A stretch of 64,000 bases of DNA from Streptomyces microflavus (GCF_014650075.1 NZ_BMUG01000005.1:62001-126000), one strand, 5' to 3'. Counted from the first letter of the stretch, positions 52,322-61,222 are shown. The notes: generated by a model from the letters alone, not told the origin. Program-made: numbers and translations.

Positions 52322-53161
52322 TCAGGCCTTCGAACGGTATCCGGCGACGATCGGCATCGTCTCGCGCAGCACCCGCACACTGTCGTTCGATGCGTCCCCG
52401 AGCCGGTGCCCCTTCCAGCTCCCCTCCGCACTGGAGAACCGGCTGATCCGCTTGCAGTGGGCACCGCACGAGGCGCGGTACGCCATGAGGGTGTAGTGCC
52501 GCCCGTCCTCGGTGATCCAGCCGGTGTTGTACGGGCGGGTGCGGCTCACGTTCATCGAACCGCCGCCGTCCGTCGCCAGCGTCGTACGGTCGTGGGCGAG
52601 GCCCAGGTTGTGCCCGATCTCGTGGCTCGCCGAGTCCAGCTCGATGCCGTCGACCTCGACGACCGCGTACGCGTACTCGTGCGTGGAGCTGTCGAGGGCG
52701 GAGGTGTAGTCAGCGGTGCCGCCGCCCCGCTCGGACCGCTCCACGACGAGCGTCACCAGATCGGCGCCGTACCGTTCGCGCTGCTCGTGCACCTGCCGCC
52801 CGAGCCCCGAGGTGTGGTCCTTCAGCACGGCGTACGCGGCGCGGAACTCCTCCGAACCGTCGTAGCTCCGGGCCGTGTAGGGGTGGACGACCCTGATGAT
52901 GCCGCAGAGCCCGTCCGCCGCCAGCGAGCGGTTCATCCGGGTCGCGATCCGCTGGGCCGACGCCGGAACCCGGTGCTCGCCACCGAGCCGCTCCGCCGCC
53001 TTGGGCGTGTAGACCGCCAGCACATCGACGACGGGGCAGCGCACCGCTCCCGCCGCCGGGGCGGCCGGGGCGCTCGCCGACCTCCCGACGAAGAACGGGG
53101 CGGAACAGAGCGAGGCGGCGAGGCTGACGGCCAGAGCCACTTTCAAAAGGGGTGCGCGCAT
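52322..53161 (-). CDS. Secreted metzincin zinc metalloprotease
   Basis: This 279-residue preprotein has a signal peptide (LLKVALAVSLAASLCSAPFF) and the metzincin zinc site HEIGHNLGLAHD (His180, His184, His190, Glu181), with a Met-turn candidate in YTLMAYRAS. The upstream region (VDVLAVYTPKAAERLGG) resembles M12-like bacterial reprolysins. Cysteines near the C terminus may form a disulfide. It is probably an extracellular protease with no evident propeptide cleavage site. Confidence 0.9.
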   Translation of the reverse strand: MRAPLLKVALAVSLAASLCSAPFFVGRSASAPAAPAAGAVRCPVVDVLAVYTPKAAERLGGEHRVPASAQRIATRMNRSLAADGLCGIIRVVHPYTARSYDGSEEFRAAYAVLKDHTSGLGRQVHEQRERYGADLVTLVVERSERGGGTADYTSALDSSTHEYAYAVVEVDGIELDSASHEIGHNLGLAHDRTTLATDGGGSMNVSRTRPYNTGWITEDGRHYTLMAYRASCGAHCKRISRFSSAEGSWKGHRLGDASNDSVRVLRETMPIVAGYRSKA

Positions 53162-53387
53162 GGGGAGTTGTCTCCATCCGGAGAGGGCGGGCGGAGGGGG
53201 CTGCCCGGATCGCCGAGCGTGCCTCCTTTCTAACACTCGGTGAACACGGCCGCCCGTCGCGTCGGATACCGGGTGGTACGAAGGTTGGGGCCGGGCCGAG
53301 GGGTGTGGCGGGGAAGAGGTGGGCAGGTACACCTGTACGAACTCGCGCAAGCGGTACGGCAGTCGGTGGCAGAGGGGCGTGTGTGGC

Positions 53388-54257
53388 GTGACGGAACAGA
53401 GCGAATGGCGTTTCTCCGACGACCGGGGTCAGCTGTCGACGGCCCCCCGGCGCCCCGAGCGGGTGCTCGCCTATGTCCAGGCCGGGGCGACCCTCTGGGG
53501 CCTCGGGATCCGACCGCAGGGGATCTTCGGTTCGGACCACGACGGCCCCGGCCCCGACCGCGCCAAGACCGGGACGCTCCCGCTGGACGAGGTCGCGTAC
53601 GCCGGGGCCGGCAGTGCGCTGGACGTGGAGCGGCTGCTGAGCGGCCGGCCGGATCTGGTGGTCGCCGTGAGCTACGGCGGCGGCCATGTCTACGGGCTGG
53701 CGCCGGAGACCGCCAAGCCGCTGGAGGAGCGGGTTCCGGTCGTCGTCATCGACGTGAGCCAGGCCCGTACGTTCGAGGAGATCGGTGACCGGTTCGCCGA
53801 ACTGGCCCGCTCGCTCGGCGCCGGGCACCGCGCGGACGCGGACGCCGATCTCGACGCCGCCCGGGAGCGGCTGCGTACCCTCGCCGCCGGCCCGGCCGGC
53901 GCGCCCCGCGTGGTCGCCCTCTCCCCGGCCGGACCGGACCAGGCCCACGTCGCCCGCCCCGGGATGTGGCCCGAGCTGCGCGTCCTCACCGAACTCGGCG
54001 TCCACCTCGTGGAACCGGCCCCCGGCCCCGGGGCCAACTGGTCCACGCTCGGCCGCACCGAGACCTTCGCGCTGCGCCCCGACGTGATCCTCACCGACAT
54101 CCGCGCCCACGCCGCCCCGCTCGACGAGCTGCGCGGAGGCGAGGACGGATCGGCGCCGGTCGTGCCGTGGAACCCGGAGCCGCTGTACGGTCCCCGCGAC
54201 CACGCCCGGTTCCTCGGCCTGGTCGCGGACGCGCTGGAGGCGGCCGCGGCGCGGTAG
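53388..54257 (+). CDS. Binding-protein-fold (TroA-like) protein without export signal
   Basis: This 289-residue protein resembles siderophore-binding proteins: RPERVLAYVQAGATLWGLGIRPQGIFGS, DVERLLSGRPDLVVAVSYGG and WSTLGRTETFALRPDVILTDIR. No signal peptide or lipobox precedes the fold from GTG 53388 or from any earlier in-frame start, and no permease genes adjoin. It may be a cytoplasmic ligand-binding or enzyme-like relative, or a cobalamin/siderophore handling protein. AGAGGGG lies ten bases upstream of the start. Confidence 0.8.
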   Translation: MTEQSEWRFSDDRGQLSTAPRRPERVLAYVQAGATLWGLGIRPQGIFGSDHDGPGPDRAKTGTLPLDEVAYAGAGSALDVERLLSGRPDLVVAVSYGGGHVYGLAPETAKPLEERVPVVVIDVSQARTFEEIGDRFAELARSLGAGHRADADADLDAARERLRTLAAGPAGAPRVVALSPAGPDQAHVARPGMWPELRVLTELGVHLVEPAPGPGANWSTLGRTETFALRPDVILTDIRAHAAPLDELRGGEDGSAPVVPWNPEPLYGPRDHARFLGLVADALEAAAAR

Positions 54258-54263
54258 CCGCCG

Positions 54264-54689
54264 CTACGGGGCGGGGACCAGTCCGTCGGCGACCAGCCCG
54301 GCGAGGACCGCCTCGCCGAGCGCGTGCACGGCGGACTGGGGCCGGACCATCACGGTGAACTCCTTGATCCGCCCGTCCTCGGCGAGGTGGACCAGGTCGA
54401 TGCCGTGGATCTCCTTGCCGTTCACGGTCGCCCGGAAGAGCAGGACCGCGGCCGGGGCCTCGGCTCCGTCGGCGCTGGTCTGCGCCGTGCCGGCGAACTC
54501 TCCGACGTAACGGAAGTCCTCGAAGGTCCGCAGGAGGACCCCGAAGAGTCCGAGCACCATCGGCCGGCCCTCGAACGGGGTGAACTTCACCGGGCTGTAG
54601 AGCCGGATGTCCTCGGTGAACAGATCGTCCAGGGCGGCGAGGTCGCGGGTGTCGACGGCGGTGCGGAAGCGGTCCACTGCGGTGGTCAT
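54264..54689 (-). CDS. SnoaL/NTF2-like protein
   Basis: This 141-residue single-domain alpha+beta-barrel protein (AVDRFRTAVDTRDLAALDDLFTEDIRLYSPV ... IHGIDLVHLAEDGRIKEFTVMVRP) belongs to the SnoaL-like family. Members range from polyketide cyclases and isomerases to binding proteins, so no reaction can be assigned. It is divergent from the PadR gene across a 42-base perfect inverted repeat and is probably that regulator's target. Confidence 0.88.
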   Translation of the reverse strand: MTTAVDRFRTAVDTRDLAALDDLFTEDIRLYSPVKFTPFEGRPMVLGLFGVLLRTFEDFRYVGEFAGTAQTSADGAEAPAAVLLFRATVNGKEIHGIDLVHLAEDGRIKEFTVMVRPQSAVHALGEAVLAGLVADGLVPAP

Positions 54690-54713
54690 GGCGTCTCCTC
54701 GAAGGCTGGTGCC

Positions 54714-54755
54714 CAGATAGGTGACTACTCATGAATATGAGTAGTCACCTATCTG
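54714..54755. promoter_or_regulatory. Perfect 19-bp inverted repeat, PadR operator candidate
   Basis: The left arm CAGATAGGTGACTACTCAT (54714-54732) and its exact complement (54737-54755) flank GAAT. The element is A+T rich for this genome and lies between the SnoaL-like and PadR genes. A repressor here would block both divergent promoters. Confidence 0.75.
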
Positions 54756-54815
54756 ACTATCATGGGTCGCGTGCTCCTGGACAGGGGCAGGTGGACAGGA
54801 GAGGGAGGCGGTCCG

Positions 54816-55373
54816 ATGGCCCTGCGCCATGCCGTGCTGGCGGCGCTGCTCGACGAGGAGCTGAGCGGCTACCAACTGGCCAAGGCGTTCGACATGGGCG
54901 TCGCCAACTTCTGGCACGCGCTGCCCCAGCAGCTGTACGCGGAGCTCACCAGGCTGGAGAAGGAAGGTCTGGTCGCCGGGCGCGAGGTCGTCCAGGACAC
55001 CCGGCCCAACAAGCGGCTGTTCCGGGTCACCGGCGGCGGTCTCGCCGAGCTGGAGCGGTTCGCCGCGGAAGCTGCCAAGCCCTCGTTCATCCGGGACGAC
55101 CTGCTCGTCAAGGTCCAGGCGGCCGACCACCTCGACCCCGGCGACCTGATCGCCCGGCTCGCCGAGCGGGCCGCCTTCTCCGAGGCCAAGGCCGAGCAGT
55201 TCGAGGCGCTGCTGGAGAAGATGCGCGGAGACCGGGCGGAGGGGGAGTTCCTGCTCCACGGCGAGCGGATCGGCCCCTATCTCACCTGCCGCCGCGGGCT
55301 GGACTTCGAGCGCGCCAACCGGGACTGGTGCCGGGAGGTCATCGCGGTCCTGCGAGCCCGGTCCGCCGTCTGA
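54816..55373 (+). CDS. PadR-family transcriptional regulator
   Basis: This 185-residue regulator has a winged HTH (RHAVLAALLDEELSGYQLAKAFDMGV...LPQQLYAELTRLEKEGLV) and a C-terminal dimerisation helix region of the AphA/PadR type. ATG 54816 follows GGGAGG by seven bases. An in-frame ATG at 54762, only seven bases beyond the inverted repeat, could be used by a leaderless mRNA and would add 18 residues. It likely autoregulates and represses the SnoaL-like gene. Confidence 0.9.
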   Translation: MALRHAVLAALLDEELSGYQLAKAFDMGVANFWHALPQQLYAELTRLEKEGLVAGREVVQDTRPNKRLFRVTGGGLAELERFAAEAAKPSFIRDDLLVKVQAADHLDPGDLIARLAERAAFSEAKAEQFEALLEKMRGDRAEGEFLLHGERIGPYLTCRRGLDFERANRDWCREVIAVLRARSAV

Positions 55374-55390
55374 CGGGGTCCGGCACACTC

Positions 55391-55422
55391 TCCCAAAAAT
55401 ATTCTGCAAAAATACTTTGGGA
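55391..55422 (+). promoter_or_regulatory. A+T-rich dyad/direct-repeat operator before ArsR gene
   Basis: Imperfect inverted ends TCCCAAA...TTTGGGA enclose two direct repeats CAAAAATATTCTG and CAAAAATACTTTG. The stretch stands out from its G+C-rich surroundings and lies 30 bases before the ArsR-type start. Confidence 0.55.
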
Positions 55423-55451
55423 AAGTGGGCGGGCCGTCCTACGCTGCTGCC

Positions 55452-56123
55452 ATGGACAGCGAACCGAGCCGCCGCGTACTCGATCCCGACCGCGACGGAG
55501 CCGCGCTCAAGGCCCTCACCCACCCCCTGCGGATCGAGCTGCTCGGGCTGCTGCGGCAGCACGGACCGGCCACCGCCAGCGAGCTGGCCGCGCGGACGGG
55601 GGAGTCGTCGGCCTCCACCAGCTACCACCTGCGGGTGCTCGCCAAGTACGGGTTCGTCGCCGAGGCCGCCCACCGCGACAGCCGCGAACGCCGCTGGAAG
55701 TCCGTGCACGCCGTCACCTCGTGGAGCAACGAGGCCATGCACCGCGCCCCCGGCGGTCGGGCCGCGCTCAGCGCTCTGCGCCGCCGCCAGCTCGAACACC
55801 TGGAGCGCTCGCTGGCCCGGCACGAGGCCGACCTGGAGAGCGGGCGGCTCGACAGCGCCTGGCAGGAGCCGGCGGGCCTGGGCGACACCCTGCCCCGGCT
55901 GACCCCTCAGTCGCTGACCGAGCTGTGGGAGGCGGTCGAGGCGAAGACGGCCGAACTGGCCGCCCGCGACGAGGGGGACCCCCGAGCCGAGCAGGTCGTG
56001 CTGTTCACGGCCGGGCTACCACTGGCCCCGGAACCCTCCGCCCCTTCCGATGCCTCGTCCGCCCCCGGCGGCCCGTCCGCCGCCGCCGACCCGGACGCCG
56101 ACGCCGAGGGGAGCGCCCCGTGA
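55452..56123 (+). CDS. ArsR-type winged-helix regulator
   Basis: This 223-residue protein starts at ATG 55452. Residues ~15-85 form an ArsR-like winged helix (ALTHPLRIELLGLLRQHGPATASELAARTGESSASTSYHLRVLAKYGFV). A helical C-terminal part and a Pro/Ala/Asp-rich tail follow. No metal-binding Cys pair is visible, so it probably senses something other than arsenic. Its stop overlaps the MFS transporter start (GTGA), and control of that transporter through the A+T-rich repeats upstream is likely. Confidence 0.9.
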   Translation: MDSEPSRRVLDPDRDGAALKALTHPLRIELLGLLRQHGPATASELAARTGESSASTSYHLRVLAKYGFVAEAAHRDSRERRWKSVHAVTSWSNEAMHRAPGGRAALSALRRRQLEHLERSLARHEADLESGRLDSAWQEPAGLGDTLPRLTPQSLTELWEAVEAKTAELAARDEGDPRAEQVVLFTAGLPLAPEPSAPSDASSAPGGPSAAADPDADAEGSAP

Positions 56124-57541
56124 GCGGCAGAACCGGGACCCCGGAGTCCGCCGCGGAGGCAGCGGCGATACCGCACCCGCCCGCACCCGCCGGGCGGGGC
56201 CTGGACCCCCTGACCGCTCGCCGCCGGTTCGTCGCGGTCTCGTTCCTCTTCTGGCTCCCCATCGGCATGTCCATCGCGACCGGGGTGCTCCTCTTCACCG
56301 AGCGGGGCATGGGCCTCGCCGCCATCGCCGGATTCTTCGCCGTGCACTCCCTCACCGCCGCCGCGATGGAGCTGCCCACCGGGGGCCTGTCCGACGTCAT
56401 CGGCCGCCGTACCGTCCTGGCCGCCGCCGGGCTCCTCAACTGCACCGCCTTCACCCTCTTCGGCCTCGCCGGGGCGGCCTGGGCCATCGCGCTCGGCATG
56501 GCCCTGATGGGCTGCGCCCGCGCCCTGTCCAGCGGGCCCGCCGAGGCCTGGTACGTCGACACCGTCCACGCCCACGCGGGCCCCGACGCCGACCTCCGTA
56601 CGGGCCTGGCGCGCGGCAGCGCCGCCATGTCGGCCGCCCTCGCACTCGGCACCCTGCTCGGCGGCGGACTGCCCTGGCTGCTGGGCCTCGGCCCCGGCGC
56701 GGGGGAGTGGCTGAACGGCGCGACCGGCGGGCTCGTCATCCCGCTCTCCGTGCCCGCCCTCCTCGGCGCGCTGGTCGAAGTCGTCTTCGTCCTCTACGTG
56801 CTGAGCGCCCTGCCCGAACCGCCCCGTCCCCGGGCCACCCTGCGCGGGGTGGTGGGAGGCGTCCCCGCCGCCATCGCCGCCGGGCTCCGGCTCGGCGCCA
56901 GGGACGGCTTGATCCGGCGCGTCCTGCTGACCGCGAGCGCCGCCGGGGCCGCACTGGCAGCCGTCGAACTGCTCACCCCGGGCCGGGCCGCGGCCCTCAT
57001 GGGGACGGCCGAATCGGGGGCCGTGCTCTTCGCCGGGCTCGCCTGCGCCGGGTTCCTGTGCTCCGCCCTCGGCAGCCAACTCGCGCCACTGGCGGCCAGG
57101 TTGACCCACAGCAGTGAGCGTGCGGTGCTGTCCGGCGGAGGGGTCGTGGCACTGGGGCTCACCCTGCTCGGCATCAGCACCGGCTCGACGACTCCGCTCG
57201 CCACGACGGCCGCCGTCACCGGCTACGGACTGGTGTACCTGGGGCTCGGGATCGCGAGCCCCAATGCGAACGACCTGCTGCACCGCCGGGTCGACGCCTC
57301 GGGCCGCGCCACCGCTCTCTCCATCCAGTCGCTCGCCCTGCAACTGGTGGCCGCCGGTGCCGGACTGGCCGCCGGGACCCTGCCGCCGGGCCCGCTGCCC
57401 TGGCTGCTGGCCGCCGCCGTCGTGCTGGCCGGAGCCCTCTGCTGGGTCCGCCGGGCCGCCCCCGCGAAGCCGTACCCGAAGGGCGCGGCAGACCTGGCGC
57501 AGGCGCCGGTCGATGCCCGTTTCGGCCGTACCGACGTCTGA
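56120..57541 (+). CDS. MFS transporter
   Basis: This 473-residue transporter starts at GTG 56120 in a GTGA overlap. It has about 12 membrane segments, the loop 2-3 motif GGLSDVIGRRTVL and a GSAAMSAALALGTLLGG stretch. The ArsR-MFS pairing suggests an efflux pump induced by a small molecule; the substrate is unknown. The last ~25 residues are a cytoplasmic tail. Confidence 0.9.
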   Translation: MSGRTGTPESAAEAAAIPHPPAPAGRGLDPLTARRRFVAVSFLFWLPIGMSIATGVLLFTERGMGLAAIAGFFAVHSLTAAAMELPTGGLSDVIGRRTVLAAAGLLNCTAFTLFGLAGAAWAIALGMALMGCARALSSGPAEAWYVDTVHAHAGPDADLRTGLARGSAAMSAALALGTLLGGGLPWLLGLGPGAGEWLNGATGGLVIPLSVPALLGALVEVVFVLYVLSALPEPPRPRATLRGVVGGVPAAIAAGLRLGARDGLIRRVLLTASAAGAALAAVELLTPGRAAALMGTAESGAVLFAGLACAGFLCSALGSQLAPLAARLTHSSERAVLSGGGVVALGLTLLGISTGSTTPLATTAAVTGYGLVYLGLGIASPNANDLLHRRVDASGRATALSIQSLALQLVAAGAGLAAGTLPPGPLPWLLAAAVVLAGALCWVRRAAPAKPYPKGAADLAQAPVDARFGRTDV

Positions 57542-57660
57542 TCGGTGACCGGCCGGTGCCCGACGCCCCGGGTGGCTTCCGTCCACGGGGCAGGATCGGG
57601 CTGAATGGGTGCGGAGGATGCAGGACACCCACGTCACAGCAGTTGAGGAGATCCACCCCC

Positions 57661-58632
57661 ATGCTCGACCACACCGAACTGCTGGTCGTCGGCGAGTGCG
57701 TCGCCGACATCGTCCGGCTGCCGGACCAGGAGGACCGCGTCCATCCCGGCGGCAGCCCCGCCAACGTCGCCTACGGCCTGGCCCGGCTCGGCCACCGCCC
57801 CACCCTCCTCACCCAGCTCGGCCCCGACCCGAACGGGCGGCTCATCCGGGACCACCTGGCCTCCGCCGGAGTCACCCTCCGCACCGACGGCGCGCCCGCC
57901 CCCACCCCGTCGGCCGCCGTCACCCTGGACGGGGCCGGGCAGGCCTCGTACGCGTTCGACATCGCCTGGACCCTCGCCCCGGTCGCCGTGGAACCCGCGC
58001 CGGGCCATGTGCACACCGGGTCGATCGGCGCGGTGGTGGAGCCGGGCGCGGCCACGGTCCTCGACATCGTGCGCATCGTCCGCGCCACCGCGACCGTCAG
58101 CTACGACCCCAATGTGCGGCCCGCCCTCATGGGCGACCACGCGGCCGCCGTGCGCCGGGTCGAGGAGTGCGTCGCGCTGAGCGACCTGGTCAAGGCGAGC
58201 GACGAGGACCTGGCGTGGCTGTATCCGGGGGAGGAGCCGGAGGAGGTCGCCGCCCGCTGGCTGGAGCGCGGGCCCGCCGTCGTGCTCGTGACCCGGGGCG
58301 GCGACGGGGCCCTGGCCGTGCTGCCCGGCGGCCGGATCACCGTGGAGGCCGCCGCGGTCGACGTCGTGGACACCGTGGGCGCGGGCGACGCGTTCATGTC
58401 CGGCACGCTCCACGCCCTGGCCGGGCGGGGCCTCCTCGGCACCGGGGCCCGGGACCGGCTGCACGCCGTGGACCGGGACACCGTCGCCGGCGTACTGCGC
58501 CACGCGGTGGCCTCCGCCGCCGTCACCGTCTCCCGGGCGGGCGCCAACCCACCGGACGCGGCGGAACTCCACGAGGCGCTCTCCCAGGGCGTGTCCGGCG
58601 TATCTCGGCCTGGTCCGCCGGACACGCCATAG
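57661..58632 (+). CDS. PfkB-family carbohydrate kinase
   Basis: This 323-residue ribokinase/fructokinase-like enzyme starts at ATG 57661. It has HPGGSPANVAYGLARLG at the N-terminal PfkB signature, YDPNVRP, KASDEDLAWLYPG, VTRGGDGALAV and the anion-hole/catalytic DTVGAGDAF with the base Asp. It phosphorylates a sugar with ATP, and fructose is the commonest substrate for proteins of this look. It stands alone, with GAGGAG 10 bases upstream. Confidence 0.9.
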   Translation: MLDHTELLVVGECVADIVRLPDQEDRVHPGGSPANVAYGLARLGHRPTLLTQLGPDPNGRLIRDHLASAGVTLRTDGAPAPTPSAAVTLDGAGQASYAFDIAWTLAPVAVEPAPGHVHTGSIGAVVEPGAATVLDIVRIVRATATVSYDPNVRPALMGDHAAAVRRVEECVALSDLVKASDEDLAWLYPGEEPEEVAARWLERGPAVVLVTRGGDGALAVLPGGRITVEAAAVDVVDTVGAGDAFMSGTLHALAGRGLLGTGARDRLHAVDRDTVAGVLRHAVASAAVTVSRAGANPPDAAELHEALSQGVSGVSRPGPPDTP

Positions 58633-58771
58633 GATGTGCGTTCGAATCAGGCCGGGGCCCGCGAGTCCCGGCTTAAACCCATATGCCACGACTGACAGTC
58701 CGTCATGACCCGTTCGGCCCAGTCGAACGCATCCTCGCCAGGCGTCCCACCGTTCGTCAACCGGCCGCAGT

Positions 58772-59920
58772 ATGACAACGGGATCGGGGCAGCGGGTGGC
58801 GAACAGACGGACAGCGGGCAGCGGGACGGGGCCGCAGGCGCAGGAGCGCGCCTTAGCGGGCGGGCGCGGGCGCGCGGCGGTGCTGGAGAGCGTGGCGGGC
58901 TGGGTGCCGGGCGAGCCGGTCGGCAACGAGGGGCTCCCCGTCGACTGGGGCGTCGACGACGCCTGGGTCCGCCGCCGCACCGGCATCGGCAGCCGGCACC
59001 GCGCCGGACCCGGGGTCGCCACCGGGGACCTCGCCTACGCGGCGGCCTCCCGGCTGCTCGCGGGCTCCACGGCGTCCCCGTCGTCCCCGGTGGACGCGGT
59101 GGTCCTCGCCACCGCGACCCCCGACCACCTCTGCCCCGGCACCGCGCCCGCCCTCGCGGCCCGGCTCGGCCTCGGCACCGTACCGGCGCTGGACATCGCC
59201 GCCGTGTGCAGCGGCTTCGTCTACGGGCTAGCCCTCTGCCACGGGCTGATCGCCTCGGGGCTCTACGGGCGGATCCTGCTGGTCGGCGCCGACGTCTACT
59301 CGACCTGGCTCGACCCCGACGACCGCTCCGCCGGTGTCGTCTTCGGCGACGGGGCGGGCGCGGCCCTGGTGGCGGCCGGGCACACCGGCGACCCCGGTGA
59401 GCTGCTCGCGTTCGACCTGGGCAGCGACGGCACCGGCTACGACCTGATCACCGTCCCCGGCGGCGGGGCCCGCGCCCGGGCGGACGGGAAGCCACCGGCG
59501 CCGCAGGACGCGTACTTCCGCATGCAGGGCGGCACCGTCTACCAGCACGCCGTCGAGCGGATGACCGGCTCGTGCCGGACGCTGCTGGAGCGGGTGGGCT
59601 GGGAACCGGCCGAGGTCGACCACTTCGTGCCGCACCAGGCCAACGCCCGGATCCTGCGCGCCGTCGCGGACCGGGTCGGCATCGGGCCGCAGCGGTGCGT
59701 CACCCATCTGGACCGGGTCGGCAACACCGGCGCCGCCTCCATCCCCCTCGCCCTGGCCGACGCGGCGGGGCGCGGTGTGCTGCACCGCGGGGACCGGGTG
59801 CTGCTCACCGCGTTCGGGGGCGGATTGACCTGGGGTTCGGCGGCACTTCGCTGGCCGGGGACCCCGCAGACCATTTCCACGGATTCTACGGAAGGAACAC
59901 AGCATGTCGCAGTCCGCTGA
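58772..59920 (+). CDS. 3-oxoacyl-ACP synthase III (FabH-like) of the acyl cassette
   Basis: This 382-residue KAS III has its triad at Cys146 (AAVCSGF), His288 (VPHQANAR) and Asn318 (GNTGAAS). It would prime a chain by condensing an acyl-CoA with malonyl-ACP. The first ~34 residues precede the normal FabH N terminus (RAAVLESVAGWVPGE) and include a TTA codon at residue 28 (58853-58855). GTG 58796 is another possible start, and both keep the TTA. The 3' end overlaps the next KAS gene by 17 bases. It corresponds in position to fabH4 of the CDA cluster. Confidence 0.92.
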   Translation: MTTGSGQRVANRRTAGSGTGPQAQERALAGGRGRAAVLESVAGWVPGEPVGNEGLPVDWGVDDAWVRRRTGIGSRHRAGPGVATGDLAYAAASRLLAGSTASPSSPVDAVVLATATPDHLCPGTAPALAARLGLGTVPALDIAAVCSGFVYGLALCHGLIASGLYGRILLVGADVYSTWLDPDDRSAGVVFGDGAGAALVAAGHTGDPGELLAFDLGSDGTGYDLITVPGGGARARADGKPPAPQDAYFRMQGGTVYQHAVERMTGSCRTLLERVGWEPAEVDHFVPHQANARILRAVADRVGIGPQRCVTHLDRVGNTGAASIPLALADAAGRGVLHRGDRVLLTAFGGGLTWGSAALRWPGTPQTISTDSTEGTQHVAVR

Positions 59921-61160
59921 TCAGGGCACCGGAGCCGGCGCCGGCACCGCCATCGCGGTGACGGGGGTCGGCCTGGTGACACCCGCAGGGGCTGACGAGC
60001 ACAGCTTCTGGGAGGGGCTGTGCTCCGGGCACTCCACCGCCCGGCACTGCGAGGAACTGGCCGGTCTCCCGGTCGACTTCGCCTGCCCGGTCGACTCCAT
60101 CGACCTGGACGAGGCGGTCGGCGGCCGCTCGGTGTGGCGGATGGCCCGGTTCGTGAAACTGGCCGTCGTCGCGGCCCGGCAGGCCGTCGCCGACGCCGGT
60201 CTCGACCCGGCGGTATGGGACGGCGGCCGGGTCGGCGTGGTGCTCGGCGTCGGTGTCGGGGGCGTCTCCGTCCTCGTGGACAACGCCGCCAGGATGGCGG
60301 CCTCGGGCCCCGAGGCCGTCTCCCCGCTGCTCGTCCCGATGATGATCCCCAACGCGGCGGCGGGCGAGGTCGCCATCGCCCTGAAGGCGGGCGGCCCGAG
60401 CCTCGCGCCCGCCACCGCCTGCGCCTCCGGGGCCACCGCCGTCGCCGTCGCCCGCGATCTGCTGCTCGGCGGCAGTTGTGACGTGGTGGTGGCCGGGGGC
60501 GCCGAGTCGGTGCTGACCCCGCTGGTGGTGACCGCCTTCGCCCGGATGGGCGCGCTCTCCACCCGTACCGCCGATCCGGCGGGCGCGTCCCGGCCGTTCG
60601 CCGCCGACCGGGACGGCTTCGTGATCGGCGAGGGCGCCGCCATGCTCGTCCTGGAGCGCGAGGAGACGGCCCGCGCCCGGGGCGGCCGGGCCCGCGCCCT
60701 GCTCACCGGAGCCGGGTCCAGCACGGACGCCCACCACCCCACCGCCCCGGCCCCCGACGGGCGCGGCGCCCAGCGCGCGGTGCAGTCGGCCCTCGACCAG
60801 GCGGGCTGGGTGCCGGTCGATGTCGACCACATCAACGCCCACGGCACCTCCACCCCCCTCAACGACGCCATGGAGACCACCCTCATCTCCCGGCTCTTCC
60901 CGCACCGTCCGTCGGTCACCGCACCCAAGGGCGTCATCGGCCACACCCTCGCGGCGGCGGGCGCGATCGAGGCGGTCGCCACCGTCCTGACCCTGGAACG
61001 TTCCCTTGTCCCACCGATCGCCAATCTGGACTCCCTCCCCGACGCCTTCCCGCTCGACTGCGTGGTGAAGGAACCCCGCCACCAGCGGGTCGAGCGGGCG
61101 GTGAGCCACTCCTTCGGCTTCGGCGGGCACAACGTGGCGCTCGCCTTCCAACGCACCTGA
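59904..61160 (+). CDS. 3-oxoacyl-ACP synthase II-like (FabF) enzyme, copy 1
   Basis: This 418-residue KAS has a complete Cys173 (ATACASGA), His313 (NAHGTSTPLND), His347 (GVIGHTLAAAGA) set and the C-terminal SHSFGFGGHN, so it should be an active chain-elongating ketosynthase and not a chain-length factor. GGAAGGA lies seven bases before ATG 59904, inside the KAS III gene. It is followed by a stem-loop terminator. A paralogue with a very similar N terminus begins at 63657. Confidence 0.93.
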   Translation: MSQSADQGTGAGAGTAIAVTGVGLVTPAGADEHSFWEGLCSGHSTARHCEELAGLPVDFACPVDSIDLDEAVGGRSVWRMARFVKLAVVAARQAVADAGLDPAVWDGGRVGVVLGVGVGGVSVLVDNAARMAASGPEAVSPLLVPMMIPNAAAGEVAIALKAGGPSLAPATACASGATAVAVARDLLLGGSCDVVVAGGAESVLTPLVVTAFARMGALSTRTADPAGASRPFAADRDGFVIGEGAAMLVLEREETARARGGRARALLTGAGSSTDAHHPTAPAPDGRGAQRAVQSALDQAGWVPVDVDHINAHGTSTPLNDAMETTLISRLFPHRPSVTAPKGVIGHTLAAAGAIEAVATVLTLERSLVPPIANLDSLPDAFPLDCVVKEPRHQRVERAVSHSFGFGGHNVALAFQRT

Positions 61161-61178
61161 CCCGGCAGGGCCGTTCGG

Positions 61179-61203
61179 AACGGCGAGGGGTGTCCTCGCC
61201 GTT
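61179..61203 (+). terminator. Stem-loop between KAS II and oxidase genes
   Basis: AACGGCGAGG and CCTCGCCGTT pair perfectly around GGTGT, 18 bases after the KAS stop. A GTG in the loop region is in frame with the oxidase but is an unlikely start for that reason. Confidence 0.65.
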
Positions 61204-61222
61204 CCTTGATCGTTACTCTGTC

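Noticed and set aside
58640..58662. tRNA T-loop-like string GCGTTCGAATC after the PfkB gene
   Set aside because: The flanking bases do not form a T stem or acceptor stem, there is no anticodon arm, and there is no integrase nearby, so it is neither a tRNA nor a supportable attachment site.
61190..61222. Upstream GTG start for the cassette oxidase
   Set aside because: The GTG lies in the loop of a perfect stem-loop after the KAS gene, has no ribosome-binding site, and the extra 11 residues are absent from the paralogue.
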